A DNA stretch of 64,000 bases from Terriglobia bacterium (GCA_020073015.1 JAIQFZ010000012.1:1-64000); one strand, 5' to 3'; counted from the stretch's first letter, positions 21,068 to 31,328 are shown. The notes: generated from the sequence alone by a model not told the origin. Numbers and translations: made by a program.

Positions 21068-22117
21068 TCACGCTTCGATCAAGAACTGCCCGCCGCGCAT
21101 GATCTGTTCGTTGTCGACCCAGATATCGAAATTCCGTCCGACCACATCGATATGGGTTGACGAGTACCACTCTGCCCCGGTGTGCGCCCCATACGGGTTT
21201 CCGAAGGCGATGTGTACGCCCGGGTACTTCTCATCCTGCAGAATCTGGCCGATTACGTCTTTCAACTCGATGTTCGTGCCAATGGCGAACTCGCCTACAC
21301 GATCGCTGTTCTCGTCGGTATGCGTGTACGCCCAGAAATCACTTTCCAGTTCCTTATTCTCGGAATGCACCTCGACCACGCGATTCCCCTTCACCCGAAT
21401 CGTCAGAGGATTCGCTTTCAGGTCGCCAAACTTTGCGCACAAATAATCCCCCACCACGCCGTCGATCACAAACGTGCCGTTGACTTCTCCCGGAGTCGTG
21501 AAGACCTCGCCACCCGGCAAATTTCCCCACTTCTCAGTGCTGATAATGCCGGAGGTTTTGATCCAGCGGTAATTCGGATTCAAATCCGCCACCAGATCGG
21601 TTCCCGAGGGCGTCTTCGCGCGGACTTGCTTGGCTACTCGCAAACGCTCGACAACCTTGGCGCTCAACCGGTCCACTTTCTGGAAATCGGCGCGCATGCC
21701 TTCGAGCATGATCTGCTTATTGATGTTGACCATGTGTGCGTGCCGGATCTTGCGCCGGTTCACAATGTCAGTCATCTGCATGCGCGATTTCAGTTCATTG
21801 GTCTGCGCCTGCACGGCAAAAATGCTGACCTGGCTGGTCTCCAGATCCTCCGCAATTACACGTGGCATGTCCGTGAGCGGGCGCGTCGCCACCTCCTCCA
21901 GCACCCAGGATTGATAGCGGCATCCTACGTTCTCCAGTTCGCGCACCAGCGCGGCGGCGATCTCCAGGCTCACTTCGTCGGTAATGACAGTGACTTTTTC
22001 CGTGGGCTGCACGCGCAAGCATACACGCACTGCATTCTGTGCACCGGGCGTGAGTTCCGGATCGAATGCCAGCTGATTCAGTTGTCGTTTGGATGGTTCT
22101 GCGGTCCTCAAACTCAT
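21068..22117 (-). CDS. M29 family aminopeptidase (AmpS/aminopeptidase T-like)
   Basis: NVGCRYQSWV..., DLVADLNPNYRW, GEVFTTPGEVNGTFVIDGVVGD, HIAFGNPYGAHTGAEWYSSTHIDVVGRN metal-ligand region. Confidence 0.85.
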   Translation of the reverse strand: MSLRTAEPSKRQLNQLAFDPELTPGAQNAVRVCLRVQPTEKVTVITDEVSLEIAAALVRELENVGCRYQSWVLEEVATRPLTDMPRVIAEDLETSQVSIFAVQAQTNELKSRMQMTDIVNRRKIRHAHMVNINKQIMLEGMRADFQKVDRLSAKVVERLRVAKQVRAKTPSGTDLVADLNPNYRWIKTSGIISTEKWGNLPGGEVFTTPGEVNGTFVIDGVVGDYLCAKFGDLKANPLTIRVKGNRVVEVHSENKELESDFWAYTHTDENSDRVGEFAIGTNIELKDVIGQILQDEKYPGVHIAFGNPYGAHTGAEWYSSTHIDVVGRNFDIWVDNEQIMRGGQFLIEA

Positions 22118-23268
22118 CAGACGGCCTTGGCGGTGGGCAAACTTTTGGCTTCGTCCACGCCCACCTCAGTCTCCTCGATAATGTAGTCCACCACGGCTTT
22201 CATGTCGCCCGTGTCGCGGAAGACGCGCAGTTGGCGGTCGGCGCCCGTGCCCATCTTCATGATCTCGCGGACGTACTCGACTTCCTCCCGGCTATTCAGT
22301 TCGTCGAGCACGTCATCGACGAATTCGAGATACTCTTCGATCAGCTGGCGCTCGGGAACCTCCATCTGCTTGCCGAAGTCGATGAGCTTGCCGTCGATCC
22401 CGTAACGCGCCGCCCGCCACTTGTTTTCCATCAGCAGGGAGCGGCGGTAGAGGCGGAATCCCTGATTGGCCGAGTAGAGCTTGTAGAGCTTGACCACCGT
22501 GGCCTGAATCAGCGCCGCCAGCGCAATCGTCTCCTCGACTCGCATCGGGATGTCGCAGACGCGGAATTCGAGGGTGTTGAAGAATGGATGGGGCCGGATG
22601 TCCCACCAGATCTTTTTCGCGTTATCGATCGAGTTGGTCTTGATCAGCAGCTTCACGTAATTGTCGTACTCGCCCCAGCTGGGGAAGTAGTCCGGCATGT
22701 TGGTGCGCGGGAACTTGTCGAACACTTTGCAGCGATACGATTTCAGTCCCGTGTCCATGCCCAGCCAGAAGGGAGAATTCGACGACAAGGCCAGCAGGTG
22801 CGGCACAAAATAGCGCGCGTGATTCATCAGGTGGATGGCCGTCTCGCGGTCTTCGATTCCCACATGCACGTGCAGTCCGAAGATCAGGTTCGCGCGCGCG
22901 ACCAGTTGCAGGTCCTCCACAATGTTCTTGTAGCGCTCGTCCGGGGTGACTTCCTGCACGCGCCAATCCGCAAAGGGATGCGTGGCCGCCGAAGCCAGCC
23001 GCAGCCCGTTCTCGCGCGACAGGCGAATCATGTCGCGGCGCAGCTTCTTCAACTCGTCCTTGGCCTCTTTGATATTGGCGCAGACGGATGTGCCGACTTC
23101 GACGACCGACTGGTGCATCTCCGCCTTCACGCGTTCCTGCAGCAGTAACCTGCCCTTCTCGATGATCTCGGCGTGTATGTGCGAGCGGAGGTCCCGGGTA
23201 TCCGGGTCGACCGTCTGGTACTCCTCTTCAATCCCGAGTGTGAAAGTTGGCCTCATCGCGACACCCAT
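22117..23268 (-). CDS. Carboxylate-amine ligase, GCS2/YbdK family (glutamate-cysteine ligase type 2-like)
   Basis: TFTLGIEEEYQTVDPDTRDL; LHVHVGIEDRETAIHLMNHARYFVPHLLALSSNSPFWLGMDTGLKSYR; TGA stop overlaps ATG of the downstream gene (TGATG). Confidence 0.9.
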   Translation of the reverse strand: MGVAMRPTFTLGIEEEYQTVDPDTRDLRSHIHAEIIEKGRLLLQERVKAEMHQSVVEVGTSVCANIKEAKDELKKLRRDMIRLSRENGLRLASAATHPFADWRVQEVTPDERYKNIVEDLQLVARANLIFGLHVHVGIEDRETAIHLMNHARYFVPHLLALSSNSPFWLGMDTGLKSYRCKVFDKFPRTNMPDYFPSWGEYDNYVKLLIKTNSIDNAKKIWWDIRPHPFFNTLEFRVCDIPMRVEETIALAALIQATVVKLYKLYSANQGFRLYRRSLLMENKWRAARYGIDGKLIDFGKQMEVPERQLIEEYLEFVDDVLDELNSREEVEYVREIMKMGTGADRQLRVFRDTGDMKAVVDYIIEETEVGVDEAKSLPTAKAV

Positions 23269-23567
23269 GCCAGACAGGACCGGCGCTGGCCGAAGTCCTA
23301 TTAGTATAGCGTTTCAGCGAGTCGGCGTCCCGCCTGTTCTGGGGGTGCCGGGCGGTCTCTTGGGCACTCTCTTTTGGCCATTGCATCCTTCATGTTAGGT
23401 TTCCGACCGCTCGGTCTGTGCCCGGCACTACCCCGCGTTGCCGCCCTCCAGTTGCACGCTATAATTCAAACAATAAGTCGATTCATTCCGGCGCCGTTTT
23501 CATCGGGCCGGGTCGTTCCCCCGCCGGGATTCGATCGTCCTGCGGCAATGGGTTCGACGTTGAGTTT

Positions 23568-23589
23568 GCGCGGACAAGAGTGTCCGCGC
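23568..23589. repeat. Short hairpin repeat GCGCGGACA-agag-TGTCCGCGC
   Basis: 9-bp perfect arms upstream of ilvE; same type as 12998-13017. Confidence 0.6.
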
Positions 23590-23615
23590 TACATCTTTCA
23601 ATCGAAGGAGCCTGC

Positions 23616-24563
23616 ATGGCGATTCAGAAGACCGAGAAAATCTGGCACAACGGCAAGTTCATTAACTGGGACGACGCCACTCTGCACGTCATGTCCCACG
23701 TGGTGCACTACGGATCTTCGGTGTTCGAGGGCATCCGCTGCTACGCGCTGCCCAGTGGCCCGGCCATTTTCCGCGCCAACGAGCACATGCAGCGCCTGAT
23801 TGATTCGGCGAAGATTTATCGCATCGATGTCGACTTCACCCGCGACCAACTCGTCCGCGGCATGGTCGAACTGGTCAAGGTAAACGGCGCCTGGCCCTGC
23901 TACATCCGCCCCATCATTCTCCGCGGGTACGGCGAGGTTGGCGTCAACCCGCTCAGTTCGCCGGTCGAGGTCTACATCTGCAATTACCCGTGGGGCAAGT
24001 ATCTGGGCACCGACGCGAGCGAGGGAGTGGACGTTTGCATTTCTTCCTGGACGCGTCTCGCGCCCAACACCCTGCCCGCGATGGCCAAGGCCGGCGCCAA
24101 TTACATGAACTCGCAGCTCATCAAGATGGAAGCCGTCCTTAACGGCTACGCCGAAGGAATCGCGCTCGACAAGAACGGCTACGTCAGCGAAGGTTCCGGC
24201 GAGAACCTGTTTGTGATTCGCAATGGCGTGCTGCAGACGGCGCCGCTCGGGAATTCCGTGCTGCCCGGCATCACGCGGGACTCGGTTCTCCAGATCGCCC
24301 GCGACCTCGGCATCCCGATTGTTGAGCAGGTCCTGCCGCGGGAACTGCTTTACATCGCCGACGAAGTTTTCTTCACGGGCACCGCCGCCGAAGTTACGCC
24401 CATCCGCTCGGTCGACAAAATCACGGTGGGCAAAGGCAAGATTGGAATGGTTACCAAGTCTATTCAGCAGGAGTTCTACGGCATCGTCCGCGGCGAAAAA
24501 CCCGACCGCTACAACTGGCTCACCCCGGTCCCGGTCGGATCAAAACAGCCAGTAACTGTGTAG
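23616..24563 (+). CDS. ilvE: Branched-chain amino acid aminotransferase
   Basis: KIWHNGKFINWDDATLHVMSHVVHYGSSVFEGIRCY, EGSGENLFVIRNGVLQT, LPGITRDSV. Confidence 0.93.
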   Translation: MAIQKTEKIWHNGKFINWDDATLHVMSHVVHYGSSVFEGIRCYALPSGPAIFRANEHMQRLIDSAKIYRIDVDFTRDQLVRGMVELVKVNGAWPCYIRPIILRGYGEVGVNPLSSPVEVYICNYPWGKYLGTDASEGVDVCISSWTRLAPNTLPAMAKAGANYMNSQLIKMEAVLNGYAEGIALDKNGYVSEGSGENLFVIRNGVLQTAPLGNSVLPGITRDSVLQIARDLGIPIVEQVLPRELLYIADEVFFTGTAAEVTPIRSVDKITVGKGKIGMVTKSIQQEFYGIVRGEKPDRYNWLTPVPVGSKQPVTV

Positions 24564-24711
24564 TTGTGTGGCGCGGGCGCCCTCGCCCGCGTCTTTTCCA
24601 AGCCGTGGCCCTCCTCAATTTGCGCTTCCCGTCCGCATGGGCTAAAGTAAGACCGCCTGATCGTGGGCGACCCTTTCTTGTTTCCTAATCCAGCTCAAAG
24701 GAGAAATTCGT

Positions 24712-25251
24712 ATGCCCGCTCCCACTCCTGAATTTGCCGCAACCTACTGCCAGATGATGCTCGAGGGCCTAGCCAATGAAGTCGAGATCACCAAGCGCGT
24801 CCTGGCTGCCGTCCCCGAAAGCACGTGCGACGGCTATCGTCCCGACCCGCACGCCCGCAACGGACGGGAACTTGCCTGGCACATCGCCAACAGCGATATC
24901 CAGTTTCTCGACGGCATCGCCGACTTGAAGTTCAACATGTCGACGCCGGAAAGCGCCGACAAGCCCAAAACGATTGCCGAGATCGTCACCTGGTACGACC
25001 GGAATTTCAAGCGGGCCGCCGATCGCGTGCGCGCGCTCTCGCCGGAGCAGTTGATGACGCCGATTGATTTCTTCGGTGTTTTTAACCTGCCGGCAGCGTT
25101 CTATCTCGGATTCCTCAACAATCACTGCATCCATCATCGCGGCGAGTTGGCTACCTATCTGCGCCCCATGGGATCAAAAGTACCCAACATTTACGGCGGA
25201 AGTTACGACGAACCCTGGCAGCCGGCAGACGCTGAAACCACCGCTGCCTGA
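24712..25251 (+). CDS. DinB family protein
   Basis: ELAWHIANSDIQFLDGIAD...FYLGFLNNHCIHHRGELATYLRPMGSKVPNIYGGSYDEP. Confidence 0.8.
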   Translation: MPAPTPEFAATYCQMMLEGLANEVEITKRVLAAVPESTCDGYRPDPHARNGRELAWHIANSDIQFLDGIADLKFNMSTPESADKPKTIAEIVTWYDRNFKRAADRVRALSPEQLMTPIDFFGVFNLPAAFYLGFLNNHCIHHRGELATYLRPMGSKVPNIYGGSYDEPWQPADAETTAA

Positions 25252-25417
25252 ACTTGTGATTTGGGCACTGCATCGCTTTGGTGCCGCCTCGGACCCGAAT
25301 ACAGGAACCTAGCCGCCCTACGCGGGGCGGCTTTTCTTGCTGGCGTCTCGCCCGTTCAGCCGGTCGGGGACGCTCGGCTCCGTTCCTCCATTTCCCAAAC
25401 GTGCTAATTTGGTTGCC

Positions 25418-26074
25418 ATGTTCATTGGGCACTTTGGGGTCGCATTCGCCGCGAAACGTCTAGCGCCGCGGACATCGCTGGCTACTCTGATCTTGGCCTC
25501 GCAGTTTCTCGACTTGCTCTGGCCGATATTGCTGCTGCTCGGGTTCGAGCATGTGCGGATCGTGCCGGGGATCACCAAGGTTCAGCCGTTTGATTTCTAT
25601 GACTATCCTTTCTCGCATAGTCTGACCATGGCGTTGCGGTGGGCGTTGGCGGTCGGGTTGTTCTACTATCTGGCGCGCCGCTATGTTCGGGGAGCCTGGG
25701 TGGCTGGCGCTCTGGTGCTGAGTCACTGGGTGCTGGACTGGCTGGTGCATCGCCCGGATCTGCCCTTGTGGCGCGGCGGACCGAAGTATGGATTAGGGTT
25801 GTGGAATTCCTGGCCGGCGTCCATTTCGGTGGAAGTGATCTTGTTCGGAGTGGGAATTTGGCTGTATCTCAGTTCCACTCGCGCACGGGACCGCGTGGGT
25901 GTGTATGCCTTGTGGAGTCTGATCACCCTGCTGTCATTGGGATGGCTGGCGGCGGTATTTGGCCCGCCGCCACCCGACACTCACCAACTCGCGCTGGGGG
26001 CCTTGGGCATGTGGATCGTGGTTCCCTGGGCGTGGTGGGCAGACGCGCACCGGGAGGACTCGAGTTCGGGGTAG
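25418..26074 (+). CDS. Multi-pass membrane protein, unknown function
   Basis: FIGHFGVAFAAKRLAPRTSLATLILASQFLDLLWPILLLLG...HSLTMALRWALAVGLFYYLARR; several hydrophobic segments. Confidence 0.7.
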   Translation: MFIGHFGVAFAAKRLAPRTSLATLILASQFLDLLWPILLLLGFEHVRIVPGITKVQPFDFYDYPFSHSLTMALRWALAVGLFYYLARRYVRGAWVAGALVLSHWVLDWLVHRPDLPLWRGGPKYGLGLWNSWPASISVEVILFGVGIWLYLSSTRARDRVGVYALWSLITLLSLGWLAAVFGPPPPDTHQLALGALGMWIVVPWAWWADAHREDSSSG

Positions 26075-26106
26075 AGAAGCGGGTTGCCGCGTTTTGGCCT
26101 TCCGCT

Positions 26107-26481
26107 TCAGTATGCGTTCTTCATCTTGTCTTGCACACTCTTGGCGAGCTTCTGTATTTCCTGCGCCTTCTTGATTACGTCCATGGAAAGGATGTTGACG
26201 CCGCTTTTGTCGACGTGTTCCTTGAGTTCGGCGGTAAGGGCCACCAACTTCTCGGTGTCGCGCCGCAATTGCGACTGCCGTTCCGCGATCATATGCGCGA
26301 TCTGGTCCCGTTCCATGCGCTCGCGCTGATTGTCGGTCGTCCGATCGTTGCTGGCCTCACGCTCGGCGGCCATCTTCTGGGCCTGAACCTGATCGACAGA
26401 TACTAACTTTGCCTGCTGCGATTGGACGTGCGGAACGAACAGGGTGAGCGACACGACAAAGGCCACACCATACTTCAACAT
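26107..26481 (-). CDS. Hypothetical secreted protein
   Basis: MLKYGVAFVVSLTLFVPHVQSQQ signal peptide then charged helical body. Confidence 0.55.
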   Translation of the reverse strand: MLKYGVAFVVSLTLFVPHVQSQQAKLVSVDQVQAQKMAAEREASNDRTTDNQRERMERDQIAHMIAERQSQLRRDTEKLVALTAELKEHVDKSGVNILSMDVIKKAQEIQKLAKSVQDKMKNAY

Positions 26482-26705
26482 AGCCGGCTCCTGCATGGTC
26501 ATCCGAATGGCTCGGACGCTAGGCTTGGTTTAGCACGGTTCACTTTTATGGCGAATACACAAAGAGGGTGGTTAGAAAACCAAGGTAATGGCAGATGAGA
26601 ATGAACCACCCAAAACTAAGGCGAGGACCGTAGTCCTCGCCTTCTCAACCTTTAACTCTTGTTTGCCGGGGACCAGCGGTGAACGGGACCAATCCCGGGC
26701 CCCTC

Positions 26706-27962
26706 TTACAAGGAGCTCATGTTCGAAAGGAATTCGCTGTTTGCGCGCGTCTTACTGAGCTTGTCGATCAGCAACTCCATGGCTTCGACCGGCGACAGCG
26801 GGTTCAGCACCTTGCGCAGCACCCAGATCCGTTGGAGATCTTCTTTGGGGATGAGCAACTCTTCCTTACGCGTGCCGGAACGCTGGATGTCGATGGCCGG
26901 GAAGGTACGCTTGTCAACCAGCTTGCGCTCCAGGATGATTTCTGAGTTGCCGGTACCCTTGAATTCTTCGAAGATCACGTCGTCCATGCGGGAACCCGTG
27001 TCGATCAGCGCGGTGGCGATGATGGTCAGCGAGCCGCCTTCCTCAATATTGCGGGCCGATCCAAAAAATCGCTTCGGACGCTGCAAGGCGTTCGAGTCCA
27101 CGCCGCCGGAGAGCACTTTGCCCGAGGGCGGAACGATCGTGTTGTAGGCGCGCGCCAGACGCGTGATCGAATCGAGCAGAATCACGACGTCGCGCTTGTG
27201 CTCGACTAATCTTTTAGCCTTTTCGATCACCATTTCCGCGACTTGCACGTGGCGGGCGGCGGGCTCGTCGAAGGTCGAGGAGATAACCTCGCCCTTCACC
27301 GAGCGCTGCATGTCGGTGACTTCTTCCGGGCGCTCGTCGATCAGCAGCACCATCAGAACCACTTCTGGATGGTTGGCCGTAATCGAGTTGGCGACGTTCT
27401 GCAGCAGCATGGTCTTGCCGGCGCGCGGCGGCGACACGATCAGGCCGCGCTGGCCTTTGCCGAGGGGTGTGAGCAGGTCCATGACGCGCGCGCTGATGTT
27501 CTCGCGGACGGTTTCAAGCTTCAACCGCTCCTGCGGATACAACGGCGTCAGGTTGTCGAACAGAATCTTGTTGCGCGCCTCGTCGGGCGATTCGAAATTG
27601 ACCGCCTCGATCTTGACGAGCGCGAAGTATTTCTCGCCCTCATGGGGCGGGCGCACCTGGCCGCTGATGGTATCGCCGGTTTTCAGGTCAAACTTGCGGA
27701 TCTGCGACGGCGACACGTAGATGTCGTCGGGCCCGGGCAGGTAGTTGTAGTCGGGCGAGCGCAGGAAGCCGTAGCCGTCAGGGAGGATCTCCAGCACACC
27801 TTCAGCGAAGATGTGCCCTTCTTTTTCACTTTGCGCCTGCAGGATCTTGAAGATGAGGTCCTGTTTGCGGAGTCCGCTGGCGCCGGGGAGCTCCAGAGAT
27901 CGGGCGATCTTGGTGAGCTCCGTAATGTTCTTTTCTTTCAGTTCTGCGATGGTCATATTCAC
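26706..27962 (-). CDS. rho: Transcription termination factor Rho
   Basis: [90 protein letters not shown]. Confidence 0.98.
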   Translation of the reverse strand: MNMTIAELKEKNITELTKIARSLELPGASGLRKQDLIFKILQAQSEKEGHIFAEGVLEILPDGYGFLRSPDYNYLPGPDDIYVSPSQIRKFDLKTGDTISGQVRPPHEGEKYFALVKIEAVNFESPDEARNKILFDNLTPLYPQERLKLETVRENISARVMDLLTPLGKGQRGLIVSPPRAGKTMLLQNVANSITANHPEVVLMVLLIDERPEEVTDMQRSVKGEVISSTFDEPAARHVQVAEMVIEKAKRLVEHKRDVVILLDSITRLARAYNTIVPPSGKVLSGGVDSNALQRPKRFFGSARNIEEGGSLTIIATALIDTGSRMDDVIFEEFKGTGNSEIILERKLVDKRTFPAIDIQRSGTRKEELLIPKEDLQRIWVLRKVLNPLSPVEAMELLIDKLSKTRANSEFLSNMSSL

Positions 27963-28042
27963 CTACGGAATTGCTTTTCTGGGGAGGGTTCTCTCAGGAA
28001 AGATTTATGTTTGCCGCCGTGTGGGCACACGGCGGGGCCGCC

Positions 28043-28258
28043 TCAGGCAGCCCGCCGTTGTGCTTCGGCAAAGTGTTCTGGTTCGCTTAGAATGTCGTGG
28101 CGTTCGGCATCGGCGATCTTGTCAAATACCTGGTTCATGGTTTCCTGAATCCGGGTGTTCGGCCGGTGGAACTTGCGCGTTGCCTTCGAGGCAAGCTGGC
28201 AGAGCATATACCGGTTTCGCAGAGTATGCAGTGCATCAAACACACGATCAGAGCGCAT
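28043..28258 (-). CDS. Small protein resembling RNA polymerase omega subunit
   Basis: 71 aa MRSDRVFDALHTLRNRYMLCQLASKATRKFHRPNTRIQETMNQVF; position upstream of rho on same strand; RBS-like aaggag upstream. Confidence 0.45.
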   Translation of the reverse strand: MRSDRVFDALHTLRNRYMLCQLASKATRKFHRPNTRIQETMNQVFDKIADAERHDILSEPEHFAEAQRRAA

Positions 28259-28503
28259 TGTTGGTCGTTCTCCTTCTAGGAATAATTTTGGCCACGAGTC
28301 CCATCTTCAGCCCATTGGGTTGATGGTCACCTGACAGAGCTGGCCAAACTGCAATTCGGGCTGGATTAAACGGGATTGCCAGATTTACCCAAATAGATGC
28401 TCCGCCCAACCCGAAAGTTGCTCAATTCTTTGGGGTTGTTGCAATGAGCGGACGGAGGTTCGTCCGGACGGCCCAAGAAACTCGCGTCTCAGAGGAACGG
28501 CCA

Positions 28504-28531
28504 AGTATAACAAACTGCTGGGCGAGGTCAA
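28504..28531 (-). promoter_or_regulatory. Sigma70-like promoter, TTGACC-16-TATACT (minus strand)
   Basis: Reverse complement of 28504-28531; upstream of a leader of about 240 nt before the 28258 start. Confidence 0.55.
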
Positions 28532-28568
28532 GCAGAATTTCTGCCCACGCCCCGGGGCTTCCCAGCGC

Positions 28569-28832
28569 CTACCTCAACGCGTTCAAACGGGCTGACAGAC
28601 GCGACTTGTAGCGCGAAGCGGTATTCTCGTGCAACACGCCTTTCTGGATCGCCTTGTCGAGCGCCGAAACGGTCTGCCGGTAGGTTTGCGCGGCCGCGGC
28701 CTTGTCGCCTTTTTCCAGGCTCTCGCGCATGATCCGCAGCGCGCTGCGCATCTGCGATGTGTTGGCCCGGTTGCGGGCGGTCCGCTTCTCTGTCTGACGG
28801 GCGCGCTTGAGCGCCGAAAAATGATTCGCCAT
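28569..28832 (-). CDS. rpsT: 30S ribosomal protein S20
   Basis: [33 protein letters not shown]...[23 protein letters not shown]. Confidence 0.95.
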   Translation of the reverse strand: MANHFSALKRARQTEKRTARNRANTSQMRSALRIMRESLEKGDKAAAAQTYRQTVSALDKAIQKGVLHENTASRYKSRLSARLNALR

Positions 28833-28935
28833 GCTTCTCTGTTACCTTCGTTTGTCCTAGATTGCCCTAGGAAGATATTCCGGTAGGAACCGAAAGAGTA
28901 TTCTACGGGAGCAAGTCGCGCCCGGTCAAACAGAT

Positions 28936-30588
28936 ATGGATCCGCTGGAACGGCTCAAAGTTCTCATCAATTCCTCTACGCCCATCGTCGTCATGGAAAC
29001 CGTCGAGGAAGTCCAGGCGGTTTCGCTGGTGCGTTCGGCCTGTTCGCAACTGAACCTGGCCGTGTATGAGTGGACGATCGCCGACGGGCTGGTGCGTTCC
29101 GGAAGCGGTGCGCCAGTCTCCGCGCAGGCATATGCAGCGCGTCCGGATACGCGGCTGGGCGCACTTTCGCAAGGCAACCGTGAGGGAGATCGACTGGCGC
29201 GCGCAGTACTGTCTTCGATCGGTTCCGATGCCGCCGCTGCACCCAAAGCCGCAGTGTACAACTCGACTGACCCCGTGCAGGCGCTCGCCAACATGGAGTC
29301 GATGACGGTCGAGGCCGTCTTTGTGCTGAAAGACTTCCACCGCCATTTGGAGAGCCCCGTGGTCGTTCGCCGCTTGCGCGACGTGGGGCAGAAATTCCAG
29401 ACGAACCGCAGGACGCTGGTGATTACGGCGCCCTCGATCGATATGCCCCCGGAACTCGCCAGCCTGGTCGAGTTCTTCGACCTGCCCCTGCCCGACCTCG
29501 ACCGCCTGCGCGCCCTCATCAAGGAAACCTACACCCGCATGGTCGGCACGCACACGCTCAAGCTCCAACTCGATGCCAACGGCGTCGACGCCATGGCTGC
29601 CAATCTGCGCGGCCTGACTGAGGAAGAAGCCGAACGCGCCATCTCGCAGGCGATGGTCACCCGCTACGCTTTGTCGCCGGACTGCGTCACCGATGTGCTC
29701 GCCGCGAAGAAAGCTTTGCTCAAGCGCTCCCAAATGCTCGAATTCATCGACGCCAACGACACCATGGCGAGCGTCGGGGGCCTCGAGAATCTGAAGCAGT
29801 GGCTCGCGCAGCGGCGCGGTGCATGGGAGCCACAGGCCCGCCAGTTCGGCCTCGAACCTCCGAAGGGCGTCATCATCCTCGGCGTGCAAGGTTGCGGAAA
29901 GAGTCTCTGCGCCCGTTCGGTCGCCGGCGAATGGCAACTCCCGCTGGTGAAATTCGACACCGCCGCCATCTACGACAAGTACATCGGCGAAACAGAAAAG
30001 CGCATCCAGAGAGTTTTCAAAGTTGCCGAGGGCCTGGCGCCCTGCGTGTTGTGGATCGACGAACTGGAAAAGGTCTTCGCCGGAAGCGGTCCCGATTCCG
30101 CCTCGGCCGATGCCGGCGTGTCGTCGCGCCTGCTGGCGTCGTTTCTCTCCTGGATGCAGGACCGCAAAACCCCCGTCTTTGTCGCCGCCACCTGCAACAA
30201 CGTGACCGTGCTGCCCCCGGAGTTGATCCGCAAAGGCCGCTTCGACGAACTCTTCTTCGTCGACCTCCCCAACACGGCTGAGCGCAAACAGATCTTTTCG
30301 ATCCAGCTGACCAAGCGCAAACGCAATCCCTCCGACTACGATCTGGACAGGATTGCTGCAGCGGCCAAGGGCTTTTCCGGAGCCGAAATCGAATCCGCCG
30401 TGCAGGGAGCTATGTACGCTGCGTTTTCCCGCAAGCAGGAACTGAGCAGCGAAGATCTGCATGCCGCGCTGTTGTCCACCGTTCCGCTGTCGATCACGCG
30501 GGCGGAAGAGATCGCCACGCTGCGCGACTGGGCTAAGGACCGCGCGGTCTGGGCGTCGTCGCCGGAAGCCAAGCGTGAAAACGCGTGA
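28936..30588 (+). CDS. AAA+ ATPase (Ycf46-like)
   Basis: GVIILGVQGCGKSLCARSVAGEWQLPLVKFDTAAIYDKYIGETEKRIQRVFKVAEGLAPCVLWIDELEKVF; ...PPELIRKGRFDELFFVDLP. Confidence 0.9.
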   Translation: MDPLERLKVLINSSTPIVVMETVEEVQAVSLVRSACSQLNLAVYEWTIADGLVRSGSGAPVSAQAYAARPDTRLGALSQGNREGDRLARAVLSSIGSDAAAAPKAAVYNSTDPVQALANMESMTVEAVFVLKDFHRHLESPVVVRRLRDVGQKFQTNRRTLVITAPSIDMPPELASLVEFFDLPLPDLDRLRALIKETYTRMVGTHTLKLQLDANGVDAMAANLRGLTEEEAERAISQAMVTRYALSPDCVTDVLAAKKALLKRSQMLEFIDANDTMASVGGLENLKQWLAQRRGAWEPQARQFGLEPPKGVIILGVQGCGKSLCARSVAGEWQLPLVKFDTAAIYDKYIGETEKRIQRVFKVAEGLAPCVLWIDELEKVFAGSGPDSASADAGVSSRLLASFLSWMQDRKTPVFVAATCNNVTVLPPELIRKGRFDELFFVDLPNTAERKQIFSIQLTKRKRNPSDYDLDRIAAAAKGFSGAEIESAVQGAMYAAFSRKQELSSEDLHAALLSTVPLSITRAEEIATLRDWAKDRAVWASSPEAKRENA

Positions 30589-30734
30589 CCGGAAGCTAAC
30601 GCCTGAACCGAAGGATGTGGTCTAGCCAGGCCCGGTCGCGAGCGCAAACGCTGTTTTCGTCAATCATTTGGCATCTCGGTCCAGGTTTCGTTTGGTCGAG
30701 GCCAAGCTGCTCAACTCTGGTAAGCTGAACGGCC

Positions 30735-31328
30735 ATGAAAACATTGTCGGTATTTGTGTTGCTATGTGCCGTCACGCCTCTCGTCAGCTGCCAAGAACCC
30801 ACCAAGAAGAGCACCACTCTAAAGCCGGACAGCGGCAATTTTGCTCAGAACACGTACAGGAACGATTTCTTCGGCTTTTCGTACTCGCTGCCAAGGGAAT
30901 GGAATAAAAGCAGAGTTTCACCATCCCCACTTCCTTCCGGCGCATATTACCTATTCATAGGAGACCGTGATACGGGGCATTCTCTCTTGAACCGCGTCAC
31001 GGTCGTTGCTGATCCCGAAAGCTCTAACCGTGCTGGGCTTTCTGCGCAAGAATACTTGTCAGCGTTTATCCGGGCACAGGTCAGGCAGGCCCATGCCGAA
31101 GTGACCCGGGAACCATCCTCATTCGCTTCAGGAGGAAGCGATTTTTATAGAGCGGATTACAAATGGGTGGATAATGGCACTACGATATACAGCTCTATGG
31201 TGTGCATCAAACGTAACAATTACTGGCTGGATTGGAACTTTGTGACACCGTCACAACGAGACCTTGATGATGCTATGAATACGGTTCAACATATCTCCTT
31301 TGATACTCCCTCAGCACGCCCGCAATGA
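30735..31328 (+). CDS. Hypothetical lipoprotein
   Basis: MKTLSVFVLLCAVTPLVSCQEP lipobox-like LVSC; preserved ORF of 197 aa. Confidence 0.6.
   Translation: MKTLSVFVLLCAVTPLVSCQEPTKKSTTLKPDSGNFAQNTYRNDFFGFSYSLPREWNKSRVSPSPLPSGAYYLFIGDRDTGHSLLNRVTVVADPESSNRAGLSAQEYLSAFIRAQVRQAHAEVTREPSSFASGGSDFYRADYKWVDNGTTIYSSMVCIKRNNYWLDWNFVTPSQRDLDDAMNTVQHISFDTPSARPQ

Noticed and set aside
22066-23148. 360-aa plus-strand ORF
   Set aside because: Antisense to the GCS2 ligase, composition typical of a shadow ORF
23690-23710. cccacgtggtg inside ilvE as a second parS site
   Set aside because: Only the CCACGTGG core matches; flanking half-site bases differ and it is coding sequence
28903-30462. 519-aa minus-strand ORF
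   Set aside because: Antisense to the AAA+ ATPase with clear Walker motifs on the plus strand
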